64,000 bases of DNA from Saprospiraceae bacterium. Its GTDB lineage: Bacteria > Bacteroidota > Bacteroidia > Chitinophagales > Saprospiraceae. This document shows positions 1 to 10,716 of this stretch, in pieces. Position numbers and translations under genes: made by a program. Under the pieces are notes generated by a model, which saw only the letters and a program-made list of their open reading frames with translations, was not told the origin of the DNA and made no database searches. Position 1 is the first letter of the stretch; each line of letters opens with the position of its first letter. The stretch spans positions 70,635-134,634 of the forward strand of contig JADJYH010000013.1 in assembly GCA_016719855.1 (NCBI GenBank). Direction: 5' to 3'.

Positions 1-783
1 CACGTCATATTTCCCAGTATTGACATCCAAGCGGACCAATTCCCCTACGGCAGAAAGCAAAATGTACAGTTCTCCATTGAATAACCTTGGAGAATGGGGC
101 ATTGGCAGGTTTCGGGTGATGGTTTCCCTGCTTTCCACGTCCAACAGAATCCCACCCGTGGTAACAACCTCCCGCCAGCCTTGAGGCGTATCCGATTCGC
201 TGAATGCGGTTACGTACTTTGGCATTCCGTTCTGCAAGGTCATGCCGTTCAGGTGGCAGCGGTCTTCGCTGACCAGTTTCGTGATGAACTTGGGTTTCCA
301 GATGGGTGTAAAGCTGTAATTGTCGTCAATTTTTATGATGGAAGAAAAGGAGGTGTTTATCGCAAATAGCTGATTGTCAGCGCCGTAATCAAGGTCGTGG
401 ATGTCAATTTGCCCCGTAAAATAACTGGCCCTAGGCATGTACAACGCATCGTAAATCGCAGGTTTGTTTGGGTAGTTGGCGGCAAGTTGTGGCGAGTTTG
501 CCAACACAATTACCTCGTCTAGGCAAGCGATGGCCATTTTGTTGCCATGCAAGGCGATGCCCATTGGCTTCGCAAAATTGCGGGGCAGTTGCGTCAGTTC
601 GTCGTCGTTTTTCGCCGAAAGGAAAATCACTTTGCCCGCTTGGAAGGTGCTGAGGGCAATTGTGCAGTTCAATTGACGAAGGAGTTCTGGTAGATTTGGC
701 GTGAAGGTGCAACTGAACGGTGGTGGCGGCGTGGTGGTGGATTGCATTTGGGTGGTGTTAGTTTTGGCAAAGAAATGGAGCAT
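1..783 (-). CDS. TIGR03032 family protein, C-terminus beyond the window
   Basis: Read from the ATG at 783, the minus-strand frame is open to the left edge, giving about 261 residues without the C-terminus. The family hallmark is visible in TPNLPELLRQLNCTIALST near the N-terminus and PMPHSPRLFNGELYILLSA near the edge, with FQAGKVIFLSA and DIHDLDYG between them. TIGR03032 proteins look like beta-propellers (repeated blades with GxL-type turns); their biochemical role is not established. An inner ATG at 747 is an alternative start, and the first 25 residues are low-complexity Thr/Pro. It is divergent from the methyltransferase that follows. Family assignment is confident; function is unknown. 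Confidence 0.8.
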   Translation of the reverse strand, partial: MLHFFAKTNTTQMQSTTTPPPPFSCTFTPNLPELLRQLNCTIALSTFQAGKVIFLSAKNDDELTQLPRNFAKPMGIALHGNKMAIACLDEVIVLANSPQLAANYPNKPAIYDALYMPRASYFTGQIDIHDLDYGADNQLFAINTSFSSIIKIDDNYSFTPIWKPKFITKLVSEDRCHLNGMTLQNGMPKYVTAFSESDTPQGWREVVTTGGILLDVESRETITRNLPMPHSPRLFNGELYILLSAVGELVRLDVNTGKYDV

Positions 784-846
784 TTCGTTCACTTGTGACA
801 ATCGCTGTGTTAAAAAAGCCCAAAAACTGATTTTGGCGCTAATTGC

Positions 847-854
847 TACTTTTG
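847..854 (+). promoter_or_regulatory. Possible Bacteroidetes -7 element (TACTTTTG)
   Basis: TACTTTTG matches the Bacteroidetes -7 consensus TAnnTTTG and lies 48 bases before the methyltransferase ATG at 903. No TTG at the usual spacing is evident upstream, so this is only a weak promoter candidate. Confidence 0.3.
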
Positions 855-902
855 CCCAGCAAATCCCAAATCGCCAACACGCTAAAACGCCAATTTGCCT
901 TT

Positions 903-1745
903 ATGTCCGTCGAACAGTTTTTTGAGCTTTTTTTGGAAGAATTAAAATCCCGTGACAAGCTCCGGGAGTACTACAAATTCCACGACGACCCCTCGAAACT
1001 CCCCTTCCGCAAGGCCTATTTTTGCCAGCGGCTACAGTATGTTTTCGACCAAATTCAATCCTTCTCTCACCCGCTCAAGCGCTCACCCGCTCACACGCTG
1101 GACATCTGGGATTGCGGCTGTGGCTACGCCACCACGCAGATTTTTTTGGCGCTCAACGGCATACCAACCCGTGGCACCACCCTCGAATTTTATTTCAAAG
1201 AGATTCCCAAGCGGCTGGATTATTGGTCAAAATATGGTGACATGAAGCTGGTCAAGGTCAGCTACGAGGATGTTTTTGATACCAAAATCAACGAAAGCTC
1301 CGAGGACATCATCATTGTGCAGGACACGCTGCACCACCTCGAACCGCTGCAAAACAGCCTGTCCATTTTTTACAAAACCCTGCGCACCGGCGGCAAGCTC
1401 ATCGCCATCGAAGAGAACGGCAACAACCTCATCCAACGGCTCAAACTGTACCGCCAACGTGGCAACAACCGCATCATTGACTACTACGACGAAGGGCTTG
1501 GCCGCACCGTGACAATGGGCAACGAGAACATACGTCCTTATCCGCTTTGGCGGGCAGAATTCATCAAGGCTGGCTTTGAAATGGAAGAAGACAAACTCAA
1601 TTATGTCCGGCTGTTCCCGCCTTCCATTTTCCAACGAAAACTACCGGACGACGTGATGAAACAGGAGCAAATGCTCTGGCAGCGGTATGGCTTGTTGCGG
1701 GAGTATTTTTTCTTTGGGGTGAATTTTGTGACGAGGAAAGCTTAG
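903..1745 (+). CDS. Class I SAM-dependent methyltransferase
   Basis: A soluble 280-residue protein. Motif I is WDCGCGYATTQ at about residues 69-79, followed by an acidic post-I position in TTLEFYF and a motif IV-like stretch IIIVQDTLHHLEPLQ at about 136-150. That is the Methyltransf_11/25 layout; the substrate cannot be told. The ATG at 903 (MSVEQFFELF) was chosen because the upstream in-frame extension from 843 has no protein-like character and overlaps a possible -7 element. Residues 54-66 (SHPLKRSPAHTLD) are encoded by a repeat of the word CTCACCCG, the same kind found in spacers elsewhere in the window, so this loop may be repeat-derived. The fold is sure, the role is not. Confidence 0.8.
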   Translation: MSVEQFFELFLEELKSRDKLREYYKFHDDPSKLPFRKAYFCQRLQYVFDQIQSFSHPLKRSPAHTLDIWDCGCGYATTQIFLALNGIPTRGTTLEFYFKEIPKRLDYWSKYGDMKLVKVSYEDVFDTKINESSEDIIIVQDTLHHLEPLQNSLSIFYKTLRTGGKLIAIEENGNNLIQRLKLYRQRGNNRIIDYYDEGLGRTVTMGNENIRPYPLWRAEFIKAGFEMEEDKLNYVRLFPPSIFQRKLPDDVMKQEQMLWQRYGLLREYFFFGVNFVTRKA

Positions 1746-1761
1746 GAAAAATATCTCTTGC

Positions 1762-2255
1762 ATGAAAACATTTCTTACCTCCATTGGATTGTACAAGGAA
1801 TTCAAAGTTGAAACGATATTCAGCATTGAAGCCTTCTTGGATAATTTGTCAAGAGTCGTTGACAATGCAAGCCTTTGCTGGTTTTACGACTGGCTGATAT
1901 CTTCTTAAACAATAAAAATGAGTTAAAGGGTCGTATCTCAAGAAACGGTTTTATAGTGCGGAAAAAGTGGCATTTTTTTGATGTAAGCAGTAATTTAGCA
2001 AAAGCCAAAGGTCGTTTTATTGAGGACGATGGAAGGATAATAGTTTGTATTCAAGTCACTGGATTCAATTGGTTTATTGTAACTTTTTGCCCTTCCTTCA
2101 ATCTTCCTATCTTTTTCGTGATCATTTTTGAAAATGGCATTAACGACTCTCCAGCAATTCTCTTATTGCCGATTCTATTTATTTTATTACCTTACTTATT
2201 TGTAAGAATTAGTGTCTCAAGACTTTATGAGATGTTGAAAAAGAAAGTAAACTGA
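1762..2255 (+). pseudogene. Small membrane protein gene with an internal frameshift
   Basis: Two overlapping frames appear to be one gene. The first runs from the ATG at 1762 (MKTFLTSIGLYKEF...) and ends after DNASLCWFYDWL at about 1900. The second continues LADIFLNNKNELKG to the stop at 2255. Joined, they give about 164 residues: a soluble N-terminal half with RNGFIVRKKWHFFD, then two hydrophobic stretches (FNWFIVTFCPSFNLPIFFVI and ILLLPILFILLPYLF). The base composition is more AT-rich than in the neighbours. I do not recognise the family well enough to name it. A one-base indel near 1890-1905 would reconcile the frames, like many others in this window; genuine decay is the alternative. Confidence 0.5.
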
Positions 2256-2274
2256 TAATCCAACAGCCCAATTC

Positions 2275-3032
2275 TTACATCTTTCGTATCCAAATATTCC
2301 GATAGCTCACCAAATCCCCGTGGTCTTGCAAGGAAATCGGCCCATCGCCATGTGCGATGTTCTTGGGCAATCCAATGTACTCACTGGTCCCCTTGATTTC
2401 CGTGTTGTTCTGTATCACTACGCCATTGTGGATGACCGTCACTCGGCCCGATGCAACCTTCACGCCGTCCACACTGAAGCGAGGTGCGGTGTAGATGATG
2501 TCGTAAGTCTGCCATTCGCCGGGCGGGCGACAGGCATTCACCAGTGGCACGCTTTGTTTGTAGATGGAGCCAGCTTGCCCGTTGGGGTAAGTGATGTTGT
2601 TGAAGCAGTCAAGCACCTGCACTTCGTACTTGCCTTGCAGGAAGATGCCGCTGTTGCCACGGCCTTGGCCTTCGCCTTTCACCACTACCGGTGCACGCCA
2701 TTCGATATGAAGTTGGCAGTCGCCAAAAACTTTCTTGGTAAAAATCCCACCTGAATTGGGCTTCACGGTCATGGCACCGTCTTTCACTTCCCACTGCGCT
2801 GGCAGGCCGTTTTCGTGGGTGAATTCGTTTAGGTTCGTGCCATCAAACAGCACGATGGCATCGCTGGGTGCACTAGTGCCAGTGCCCGGTGTCACGATTT
2901 TGGGCACAACTTCCCATGCTTCGGTGAACTTGGGGTCCCATTTTTCCGATGCTTTTTGGTCGGCGACTTGTGCAGTCAACAGCCGCTGAACGGCCAGACA
3001 GATAAAAACAATGAAGAGAAGTTCTTTTTCAT
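2275..3032 (-). CDS. DUF1080 (3-keto-disaccharide hydrolase-like) secreted protein
   Basis: About 250 residues. The DUF1080 concanavalin-like fold is recognised from FDGTNLNEFTHENG, GGIFTKKVFGDCQLHIEWRA, GQGRGNSGIFLQGKYEVQVL and the closing GDLVSYRNIWIRKM. Members act on 3-keto-glycosides or similar sugars in the periplasm or outside the cell. The ATG at 3032 begins MKKN but is out of frame with the domain. Lengthening the five-A run at 3025-3029 by one base gives MKKELLFIVFICLAVQRLL, a good signal peptide. I therefore place the start at 3032 with an indel there. Without that correction the in-frame start would be a TTG at 3078. Confidence 0.85.
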
Positions 3033-3099
3033 GTTGTAATTTTTTTTGAAATGCTGATTTGCGGAGCAAAGAAACCAAACCATGCCCAAGTTTGCGTTT

Positions 3100-5126
3100 T
3101 TATGCTTGTTTTTTGAATTTTTCAAAGAAAAAAAGGCTGTCTGGGTTTCGCATCGAGTCGAGGTTTGCGGCTTTGTCCAGTGCCTTGCCCATCAGGATTT
3201 TCTTTACGGGCGCTTCCATTTTTTTTCCGCTGATGGTGTACGGGATGTCGGGGCAAACGATGATGTCGTCTGGCACGTGTCTCGGCGAATAGTCTGAGCG
3301 CAAGGTCTGGTTGATTTTTTTGCGCAGATCATCGGTCAATTTTTCGCCATCGTTCAGCAAAACAAAAAGCGGCATGTAGTCGCCGCCACCTTCCAGCTCC
3401 ACGTTGACGATGAGGCTGTCCTTCACCTCCCTGATTTTGTCCATCGCCCGGTAAATTTCCGCTGTGCCGATGCGAACGCCCTGACGGTTCAGCGTGGCAT
3501 CCGACCTGCCGTAGATGATGACGCCATCGTGTTCCGTGATTTCAATCCAATCGCCGTGCCGCCACACGCCGGGGTAGGTGTCGAAATAGCTGGCGAGGTA
3601 TCGTTCATGGTTTTTATCGCCCCAAAAAAACACGGGCATGGAGGGCATGGGCTTCGTCACTACGAGTTCGCCGACACCAGTATTTATTGGCTTTCCCGAT
3701 TCGTCCCAAGCTTCGATGGCTGCTCCGAGGCAGCGGCACTGGATTTCGCCGAGCCAGACTGGCCCCATCGGATTTCCGCCGACCCAAGCGGTGCAGACAT
3801 CAGTGCCACCGGCCATGCTACTGAGCCAGAGGTCTTTTTTTACATGCTCGTACACCCAAGTAAAGGCATCGGGTGGGAGCGGCGAGCCAGTGGAACCGAT
3901 GCTGCGCAATGCGCTCAAGTCGTGGTTTTGCCGGGTTCGATGCCTTGCTTCATGCAGGCGCTGAGGAACGGGGCGCTGGTACCGAAATGGGCAATCTTGG
4001 CTTTTTCCGCAAGTTCCCAAAGTCGGTTGAGGTTGGGGAAGCCGGGGCTGCCGTCGTACAGCACGATGGTTGCACCTGCCAGCAGGCTGGCATTCACGAA
4101 GTTCCACATCATCCAGCCCGTGGTGCTGAACCAGAAGAACCGTTCGCCGGGGTGTACGTCGTTGTGGAAATGTAGGTATTTCAGGTGTTCCAGCAGGTTG
4201 CCGCCATGCGAGTGGGTGATGGCTTTGGGCATCCCGGTCGTACCGCTGGAGTAGAGGATGTACAGCGGATGGTCAAAGTCCACGGCCTCGAAAGTTAGCG
4301 AGGTGTTGAGTTTGAAAGTGTCGGGCCAGTTTACAGTTCGGCAGGTCTTGTCCCGACCATTCGGGATGGCAGTTGGCAGTCTAGTCTCTGACTCTTTTGG
4401 AGTTCCGAATTTTAGGCCGCCGGAGTTGAGGTAGGGGACGATGATGAGGTGCTTTACGGTTGGCAATTTTTCGCACAACTCATTGATAACCTGCATCTTG
4501 TCGAACGGTTTCCCGTTGTAGGTGTAGCCATCTGCGGCGAAAAGCACCTTCGGCTCAACCTGCACAAATCGGTCAACGATGCTGTTGGTTCCGAAGTCAG
4601 GTGAGCAACTCGACCAGATGGCACCGATGGAGGCGCAGGCCAAAAAAGCATACGTGGCTTCGGGGATGTTTGGCAAGTAAGCTGCCACGCAGTCGCCTTT
4701 TTTAATGCCAATGCTGCGCAAATAAGCGGCCATAGATGCTACTTGGCTGCGCATTTCTCCCCAAGAAATCTCCACCAAATCATGCCTTTCGGAGGAAAAA
4801 ACAATAGCGATTTCATTATCTAATGTCTTCTGTCTATTGTCTCCGGTCGGTCTTTCAAAAATGTTTTCCGCATAATTAAGCGTAGCTCCCTCAAACCAAA
4901 CCGCACCAGGCATTTTGCGCTCCAGTAATACTTGTTTGTAGGGGCTGTGCGAGATGACCTTGAAGTATTTCCAAATGCTCTCCCAGAAGTCTTCGATATT
5001 TTCCACCGACCACTGCCAAGCTTCATGGTAGTTTTGGAATTTCAAATTGTAGTTTTGTGCCAACCAATCGAAGTAGTGGCGGAGGTGGGAGTGCTGGATA
5101 AAATCTTTGGATGGTTGCCAGAGCAT
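3100..5126 (-). CDS. aacS: Acetoacetate--CoA ligase (acetoacetyl-CoA synthetase), frameshifted
   Basis: An ANL-superfamily adenylating enzyme that activates acetoacetate (or a similar short keto acid) to its CoA ester in the cytosol. The N-terminal part (about 400 residues) has the linker domain (MPGAVWFEGATLNYAENIF) and the ATP-binding A3 motif YSSGTTGMPK. The C-terminal part has STGSPL, the GRSDATLNRQGVRIGTAEIY hinge and the catalytic-lysine region TISGKKMEAPVKKIL. The halves are in different frames. Adding one base at 3924-3925 restores GKTHDLSALRSIGSTGSPL, exactly the family sequence, giving about 675 residues, the normal length. Two in-protein stretches (around 4340-4420 and 4809-4845) consist of degenerate short words and look like repeat insertions. 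Confidence 0.9.
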
Positions 5127-5127
5127 T

Positions 5128-5166
5128 TATTGATTGAGATATTGAGTTATTGGGAGATTGAGCGAA
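5128..5166. repeat. Degenerate word repeat (ATTGAG words)
   Basis: The spacer between the divergent aacS and nucleotidase genes contains ATTGATTGAGATATTGAG followed by more ATTGAG/ATTGGGAG words. It is one of a family of such elements in this window, where a 5-9 base word is repeated with small variations. Confidence 0.5.
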
Positions 5167-5208
5167 TAGTATCCGCCTGCTACGAAAAGGTAAAATTAGA
5201 AATTCTCT

Positions 5209-5216
5209 TACTTTTG
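5209..5216 (+). promoter_or_regulatory. Possible -7 promoter element (TACTTTTG)
   Basis: TACTTTTG fits TAnnTTTG and sits 21 bases before the ATG at 5238. I cannot see a convincing -33 TTG, so the call is weak. Confidence 0.35.
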
Positions 5217-5237
5217 AATCTACCAAAAGATTTATCC

Positions 5238-6854
5238 ATGAAAAACAGTTCGACATTTTATTGGAAGAGCCTTGCCGCAATGCTGGTGAGCGGGGTGTTC
5301 TTGACAATTACTGCTTGCTCAACGCTGATGGGCGGCATGGGCACCGACCAACCACCGGTTGTAGATTACCCCTACCCAGGCGAGGAGAATTTTACGCCGA
5401 TCAGTTTCAACATCATGCAACTGAACGACGTGTACGAAATCGCTCCGCTCGAAAAGGGAAAAGTAGGTGGCATGGCGAGGGTCGCCACCTTCCGCAACCA
5501 ACTTTTGGAGGAAAACTACAACCTGATGACCGTGCTGGCTGGCGATTTTCTCAGTCCATCGTTGCTCGGCACCATGAAGTACGAGGGCAAATCCATCAAG
5601 GGCCGCCAGATGGTGGAAGTGATGAACGCCCTTGGCGTGGGCTTGGTGGCCTTCGGCAACCATGAGTTCGACGTGAAGGAGGCGGAATTGCAAGAGCGGA
5701 TGAACGAGTCGTACTTTGATTGGCTCGGCACCAATGTTTTGCACCAAAAGGGCGGCAAAATCGAGCCGTTTTACAAGGAAAGCTACGACTACAAGTACTT
5801 TGCACCAGAGACTTACGTCTGGGAGATTGAAAACATTTACGGTGGCAAGCCGATTCGGGTAGGTTTTTACAGCGCCACCATCAACTCGAACGAGCAGCCT
5901 TGGGTTTATTATGAAGACCCCTACGCAGAGGCCACCAAAGCCTATTTGGAACTGGTGCAAAACTGCAACGTCATCATTGGCCTGACCCATTTGGAACTGG
6001 GGCAGGACATGAAATTGGCGGCACTTCTTCCCAAAACGGCGCTCATCATGGGCGGCCACGAGCACGAGAACAGCTTGGACTCCATCGGCAACGTGGTCAT
6101 TGCCAAGGCCGATGCGAACGTCAAGTCGGTTTGGGTACACCGCTTTACCTACTACCCCGATACAAAAACGACCTCGCTAGCTTCCGAGTTGGTGCCAATC
6201 ACTGACGCCTTTTCTTCCGAGCCAGTGGTGGACGAAATCGTGCAACGCTGGCAAGCTGTGCTGACGCAGCAGATTTCGCAAATCGTTGACGACCCGGATG
6301 AGGTGATTTACCAAGCAAAAACGCCGCTCGATGGCTTTGAGAAATCGGTACGAAACAAGCAGACCAACCTCGGCGGAATCATCGCCGCCGGGATGGCAGC
6401 CTCGGCCAAAAAGCCCGTGGATGCTGCCTTTTTCAACGGTGGCTCCATCCGTTTGGACGACCAGTTGAGCGGAGACATCACGGCAGTGGACGTGTTCAGG
6501 GCATTGCCCTTTGGAGGAGGTCTGTACGAGGTGGAACTAAAAGGCAGTATCCTGAAAAAAGCACTGAACGCCGGGATAGAGAACACGGGCCTTGGCGGTT
6601 ATTTGCAGTGGCACGGCATCGAATACCTAGCGGCCAGCAAGTCGTGGAAAATAGCGGGCAAACCGCTGAACGAGGGAAAAACCTACCGCATCGTCGTTTC
6701 GCAGTACGTGTTTGAGGGCAAAGAATCCCGCCTCGATTTTTTCAACCAAAAGAATTTTCTGAGTTGGGAAACGGCGAAGGAGGGCGACCCCAAGGATTTG
6801 CGGGGCGATATCCGAAAGGCCGTGGTGTCGTACCTGAAACAAGCTCGGCAATAA
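5238..6854 (+). CDS. 5'-nucleotidase / metallophosphatase family lipoprotein
   Basis: 538 residues, probably a lipoprotein: MKNSSTFYWKSLAAMLVSG leads to the lipobox-like TITAC. The metallophosphatase domain shows MQLNDVYE (the usual NDxHG is altered), LAGDFLSPS, AFGNHEFD, GLTHLELGQD and GGHEHE, that is most of the two-metal site. The C-terminal 5_nucleotid_C domain shows NLGGIIAAGM, AAFFNGGSIR and RALPFGGGLYEVELKG. It probably hydrolyses nucleotides or similar phosphate esters on the cell surface or in the periplasm. The ATG at 5238 is supported by the signal peptide; a longer in-frame extension from 4932 overlaps aacS antisense and is discarded. The gene downstream is co-directional at 77 bases. 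Confidence 0.87.
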   Translation: MKNSSTFYWKSLAAMLVSGVFLTITACSTLMGGMGTDQPPVVDYPYPGEENFTPISFNIMQLNDVYEIAPLEKGKVGGMARVATFRNQLLEENYNLMTVLAGDFLSPSLLGTMKYEGKSIKGRQMVEVMNALGVGLVAFGNHEFDVKEAELQERMNESYFDWLGTNVLHQKGGKIEPFYKESYDYKYFAPETYVWEIENIYGGKPIRVGFYSATINSNEQPWVYYEDPYAEATKAYLELVQNCNVIIGLTHLELGQDMKLAALLPKTALIMGGHEHENSLDSIGNVVIAKADANVKSVWVHRFTYYPDTKTTSLASELVPITDAFSSEPVVDEIVQRWQAVLTQQISQIVDDPDEVIYQAKTPLDGFEKSVRNKQTNLGGIIAAGMAASAKKPVDAAFFNGGSIRLDDQLSGDITAVDVFRALPFGGGLYEVELKGSILKKALNAGIENTGLGGYLQWHGIEYLAASKSWKIAGKPLNEGKTYRIVVSQYVFEGKESRLDFFNQKNFLSWETAKEGDPKDLRGDIRKAVVSYLKQARQ

Positions 6855-6931
6855 AGATTGTGGAGCAAAATGAATGACGAAATTCCTGGTAATCAACGAT
6901 TTGCATAACCATCCTACAAATTCTTTTTCCA

Positions 6932-8970
6932 ATGAAAACCTTCATCACCGCCACATTGCTGTTGCTCATTTCCAGTTTTTTAACGGCTCAAAATGCTTGG
7001 CAAGATGCCGTGAAACTGAACGAGTACTTCGAGTTCGACCCTGTTCGGTTTAGGGCAGAGATTGACAACTCGACGGAGGTGGACGAGGAGGCTATCATGG
7101 CCATCGCTGCCCGGTATTGCGTGGATGCGGTGTCACCGGATGGAGAGGATTTCAAGGTCAATCTTACGAAATGCTTTGAGGGCAATCCCTTCCTTTCCTT
7201 GCGGCAGTATGCCCAGTCCGATTTCAGCAACCGGCTACCACGACTATTGAAGTCCGATGGTCCGAGTACTCAGGAAAGCAGGCCAGGTGGCGGCTTGTCC
7301 GGTGGCAGTCTCATCACCAACCTCGCCGATGGGCTGGCGATTTTTTTGGTGAAACGAACGAAGGAAGAGCTGAATGCCGCTTTTTTTGACGGGTTGCGCA
7401 CGGCCATGGAAAAAGAGCCAACCTACAAGGCTTTGTTCCCTGCAACCTACGACTTGCTTTACGTCATCGGCACTGAAATTTACAACTACAACGCCTATAT
7501 CGAAACGCTGCGAGAGGGGTTCATCAACGACCTGAAGGTGATGCCGTTGAACGTCCGCCAGTATTCGATGGACAACAATTTTATCAAAAAACCAGAGTTC
7601 CGCATTGCGCTCGAAGACCTGTTAGGTACTTCCCAAATGATTTTTGACGGCACTGCCCCGATGGACATTTTGGACTTCCTTGCCACCTCGGCAGCGATGC
7701 AGGACAGCCTGCGTTGGGCCGATATTCCGCAGCCCAAAACCCGTCAAGCCATGCAGGATATGGCCATCAGCCTGCGCACCCTGCACCTGTTGGCTACCTC
7801 CATGACCACCCCAAGCGGTGACTGGGTCAACCCTGACCAAGTGAGCGCACAGATGCGGGACATCTCCCATGTTTATATTTACCTCGGCCTGCTTTGGCAG
7901 CAGGGAAACGGGCTTCGGTTCAGCAATGGTGCTGATTTTCGTGGCTCGCTCGGTGAGATGGCTACCATGACGCAGACGCCTATTGCGCTTCGCAATTATT
8001 TGGTTTCGCTGGCGCAAACGGGCAAGATGGTGGAGAAAAGCTTTAAGAATTTGCTTGCAAAATCGGATACCGCATCCTTTCTCAACGACGATTACCTGCG
8101 ATTTGCGGGTTTGGTGTTCGACTTCTTGGAGCAGACAGGCAGCTTTCGGCACCAGATAATTTTACCCGATTGGAAAATCTTGGATGGCAAGCCAGTAGAG
8201 CAGCCTACCACTGAACCAATTGTCCAGTCAATGTCCAAGTGGATACGATGGAGCGCAAGATTTTTACCATTTTACACCAACTTTTTGACCTGGAATTCAA
8301 TATACGTCAAGAGCGGTACACGCTCGCCGTGGCCAACCTGACTCGCTTTTTGAGCGAGGTGCTCAACAAAGACGACTTCAAATACAAGCAAAAATTTCTC
8401 AAGCACGTGAACTTCATGGCCAATGTGGCCGAGGCCAGGGATTCGAGGGAAGTGGCTGCGGCGATTGAACTGTTCTCATTGCCACCAGGCAGTTCGAGGA
8501 TGAAAAAGCAGTCGGCAGTGAGCGTGTCGCTGAACTCTTACGGTGGCCTGGCCTACGGCTGGGAGCATGACATGAACGACATGGTGGACGATGCGATTGA
8601 GGACAAAGACGTGCTTTCCACGTATGCCCCATTGGGCATTGACCTCAATTTCGGACTTAAAAATGATGCTGGAAGCCTGAGCATTTACGCCCAAGTGATT
8701 GATGTGGGTGCCATTTTCGCCTACCGTTTCAGCAGTGATACCGAGCAGATTCCCGAACTGAAATTCCAAAACATCGTGGCACCGGGTGGGTATTTAATCT
8801 ATGGGTTTGGCAATAACATTCCAGTTTCCCTGGGCGTCGGGGCGCAGCTAGGCCCCAACCTACGCAAAATAGACCCTGAACTTGGATTGGATGTGAGCAC
8901 GACGAATGCTTGGCGCTTTGGATTCCTCCTTTCGGTGGACATTCCAATCACACATTTTTATACGAAGTAG
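6932..8970 (+). CDS. Exported protein of unknown function with barrel-like C-terminus, frameshifted
   Basis: The first frame begins MKTFITATLLLLISSFLTAQ (signal peptide) and runs to about 8235. The second frame continues VDTMERKIFTILHQLFDLEF to the stop at 8970. Joined, they make about 680 residues, and a one-base shift near 8230-8240 is the simplest explanation. The body is mostly helical. The last 150 residues carry alternating beta-type segments (SVSLNSYGGLAYGWEHDM, LGIDLNFGLKNDAGSLSIYA, NNIPVSLGVGAQLGPNL, WRFGFLLSVDIPITHFY) that resemble a small outer-membrane barrel or surface beta domain. I recognise no family. Confidence 0.6.
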
Positions 8971-9050
8971 AGAGTGAGAGATGTGAGAGATGTGAGAGAG
9001 TGAGAGAGTGAGCAGGTGAGCGTCTCACCCTCTCTCATCTGCTCACCCGC
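8971..9050. repeat. Inverted word repeat (GTGAGAGA words) between convergent genes
   Basis: The left arm repeats GAGAGTGAGAGATGTGAG-type words; the right arm (CTCTCTCATCTGCTCACCCG) is its imperfect complement, so the whole can fold into a long hairpin. It fills the gap between convergent stops and could terminate transcription from both sides. Confidence 0.6.
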
Positions 9051-10623
9051 TTATTTTACTTCATAAAAAACATACGAAGCCCGCTCTGGCGAGCAAACGG
9101 CAAGCCTGTCGCCTTCGGCAATGACGTAGTATTGGAAGCCAGCGGGCTTGTCCAGCGTGATGCTGTAAAGTGCGCCAGCAGTGGGCATTTCAACCTGTTT
9201 GAATGGCTCTTTTGGGCTGCTGCGGTGCATGAGCCAGACCTTTTGAGCATCCTTCACTTTGGCTGTGACGGTCACTTTTCCTCCAGCGACGCTGTGCTTC
9301 ATTTCGCTTACCGTAGGGTTTTTTCCTTTAAAAATAGGGGTGGTTGAGCAGTGACGCTGTGCGAACCTTCATCAGTTCCTCGATGCCGATGATTGTGGTG
9401 TTGCCAACGTCCGTCGTTGTGCGGAGGTTGCGCTCGAAGTCTTCGAAGGAATAAAGGCGGTTGGGGTCAGCCTTCACTTCATCCCGGATAAAGGCTTGCA
9501 TGTTTTCGGCCAATTTCAGGTACTCGCCGTTGGCGAAATTTTCCATTAAAATAGTGCGGCAGTGCCCGATATACACTTTGCGCCAAAAAGGATTGGTCAG
9601 CACGTTGGTGATGAGCGGACGCTTGGGGTTTTTGTTTTTGAAATGGGTGAAAAGGCTGAACTCTTGCAGCTCTTCGTTTGTCAGTTCGCCTTGTTTTTCG
9701 CCGTCGAGGCGGAAACCGCCAAAGCTGATGTTCATGTCCCAAACCATGGGCGTCATCAGTCCATCGGGAGTTTTGTAGAGGTAAAAATTGTGGCTGAAAC
9801 GACCGGAGTAGCTGTCGAGGTTGACAACGACATGATTGAAGGCGTGCATCCAGAGGGTCATGTCCACATTCAGCACCGACTCGATTTTGTCGGGACTTTG
9901 GTTCAGCGTTTTTGATAGGTTTATCAGGTCGTTGAAGCCTTCCTTTTCGTTTTTGCTTTCCAGTTCGTACCAGCCAGCGTAGCATTTCGGGTTGTCGCCG
10001 ATATAAAAAAGTGAGGAAAATTCGGCTTCCTTACAGCCGTTTGGGGCAGTCTGAACGTCCTCCCATTCGGGGTCGCACTTGAAAAAGGTGCTTTCGGAGG
10101 TGCCGTAGCTATCTTCCAGCAACTTTTCATCCACGGCCTGGGTGTTGTTGAAAAGGCCGACGTACTCGTCGTTGACGTAAACTTTGACAAAATTGCAGAG
10201 CGGGGCCGGCATGTATTTTCGAGCTATCTCGTAAGAAAGGTATTCCCGAACAAAGCTGGGATCCATGAATACATTGCTCAGTTTCAGCGTCTCGTATCCG
10301 CCGGGGAAGCGGAGGTCTTTGTCCGTGTAGTTGGCTTTTAGGTTAAATGGGAGTTTCGCCTTGTTGCGTTTGCGAGGGTTTTTATAGGAGCTGTTGCCCT
10401 TGTACCTCACACCCACGCCCTTAAAAACCTCCCCATCAATTTCGACCGTGGCGGCCATTCGGTCTTTTTTGCCAGCCGATTTTAGGGAGTCGAGTTCTTT
10501 GTTCCAATCCGAAATATCAAAGTTGATTTTTATGACCGGGATATGGTCTGGACTGTAGAGGCTTTGCGTGTAACCCGTTGAAAAACAGAGAAATGTGAGG
10601 AGGAAAAGCAGTGATTTTCTCAT
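9051..10623 (-). CDS. CotH kinase family protein, frameshifted near the C-terminus
   Basis: About 524 residues with signal peptide MRKSLLFLLTFLCFSTGYTQ. CotH-family segments include HIPVIKINFDISDWN, VGVRYKGNSSYKNP, LKLSNVFMDPSFVREYLSYE, MPAPLCNFVKVYVNDEYVGL and PMVWDMNISFGGF. CotH proteins are atypical protein kinases; bacterial members are often secreted with unknown substrates. The main frame stops at 9328 after LLNHPYF. Removing one base from the five-base run at 9330-9334 continues it as FKGKNPTVSEMKHS into the downstream frame (to 9051), whose beta domain (KVWLMHRSS, YYVIAEGD) matches the C-terminus of the neighbouring CotH paralogue. The start at 10623 is set by the signal peptide. Confidence 0.85.
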
Positions 10624-10629
10624 AAGAAC

Positions 10630-10713
10630 TGAATTGAGAATTTAAAAATGAGAATGGAGAATTAATTAGGGATTGCCACAGTTCTCCATTTTCCATTTTC
10701 AATTCTCCATTCT
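10630..10713. repeat. Inverted word repeat (GAGAATT/AATTCTC words)
   Basis: The left half carries GAATTGAGAATTT and GAGAATGGAGAATT; the right half carries TTCTCCATTTTCCATTTTCA and ATTCTCCATTCTCC. The arms can pair across a central GGGATTGCCACAG. The element fills the spacer between the two CotH genes. Confidence 0.6.
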
Positions 10714-10716
10714 CCT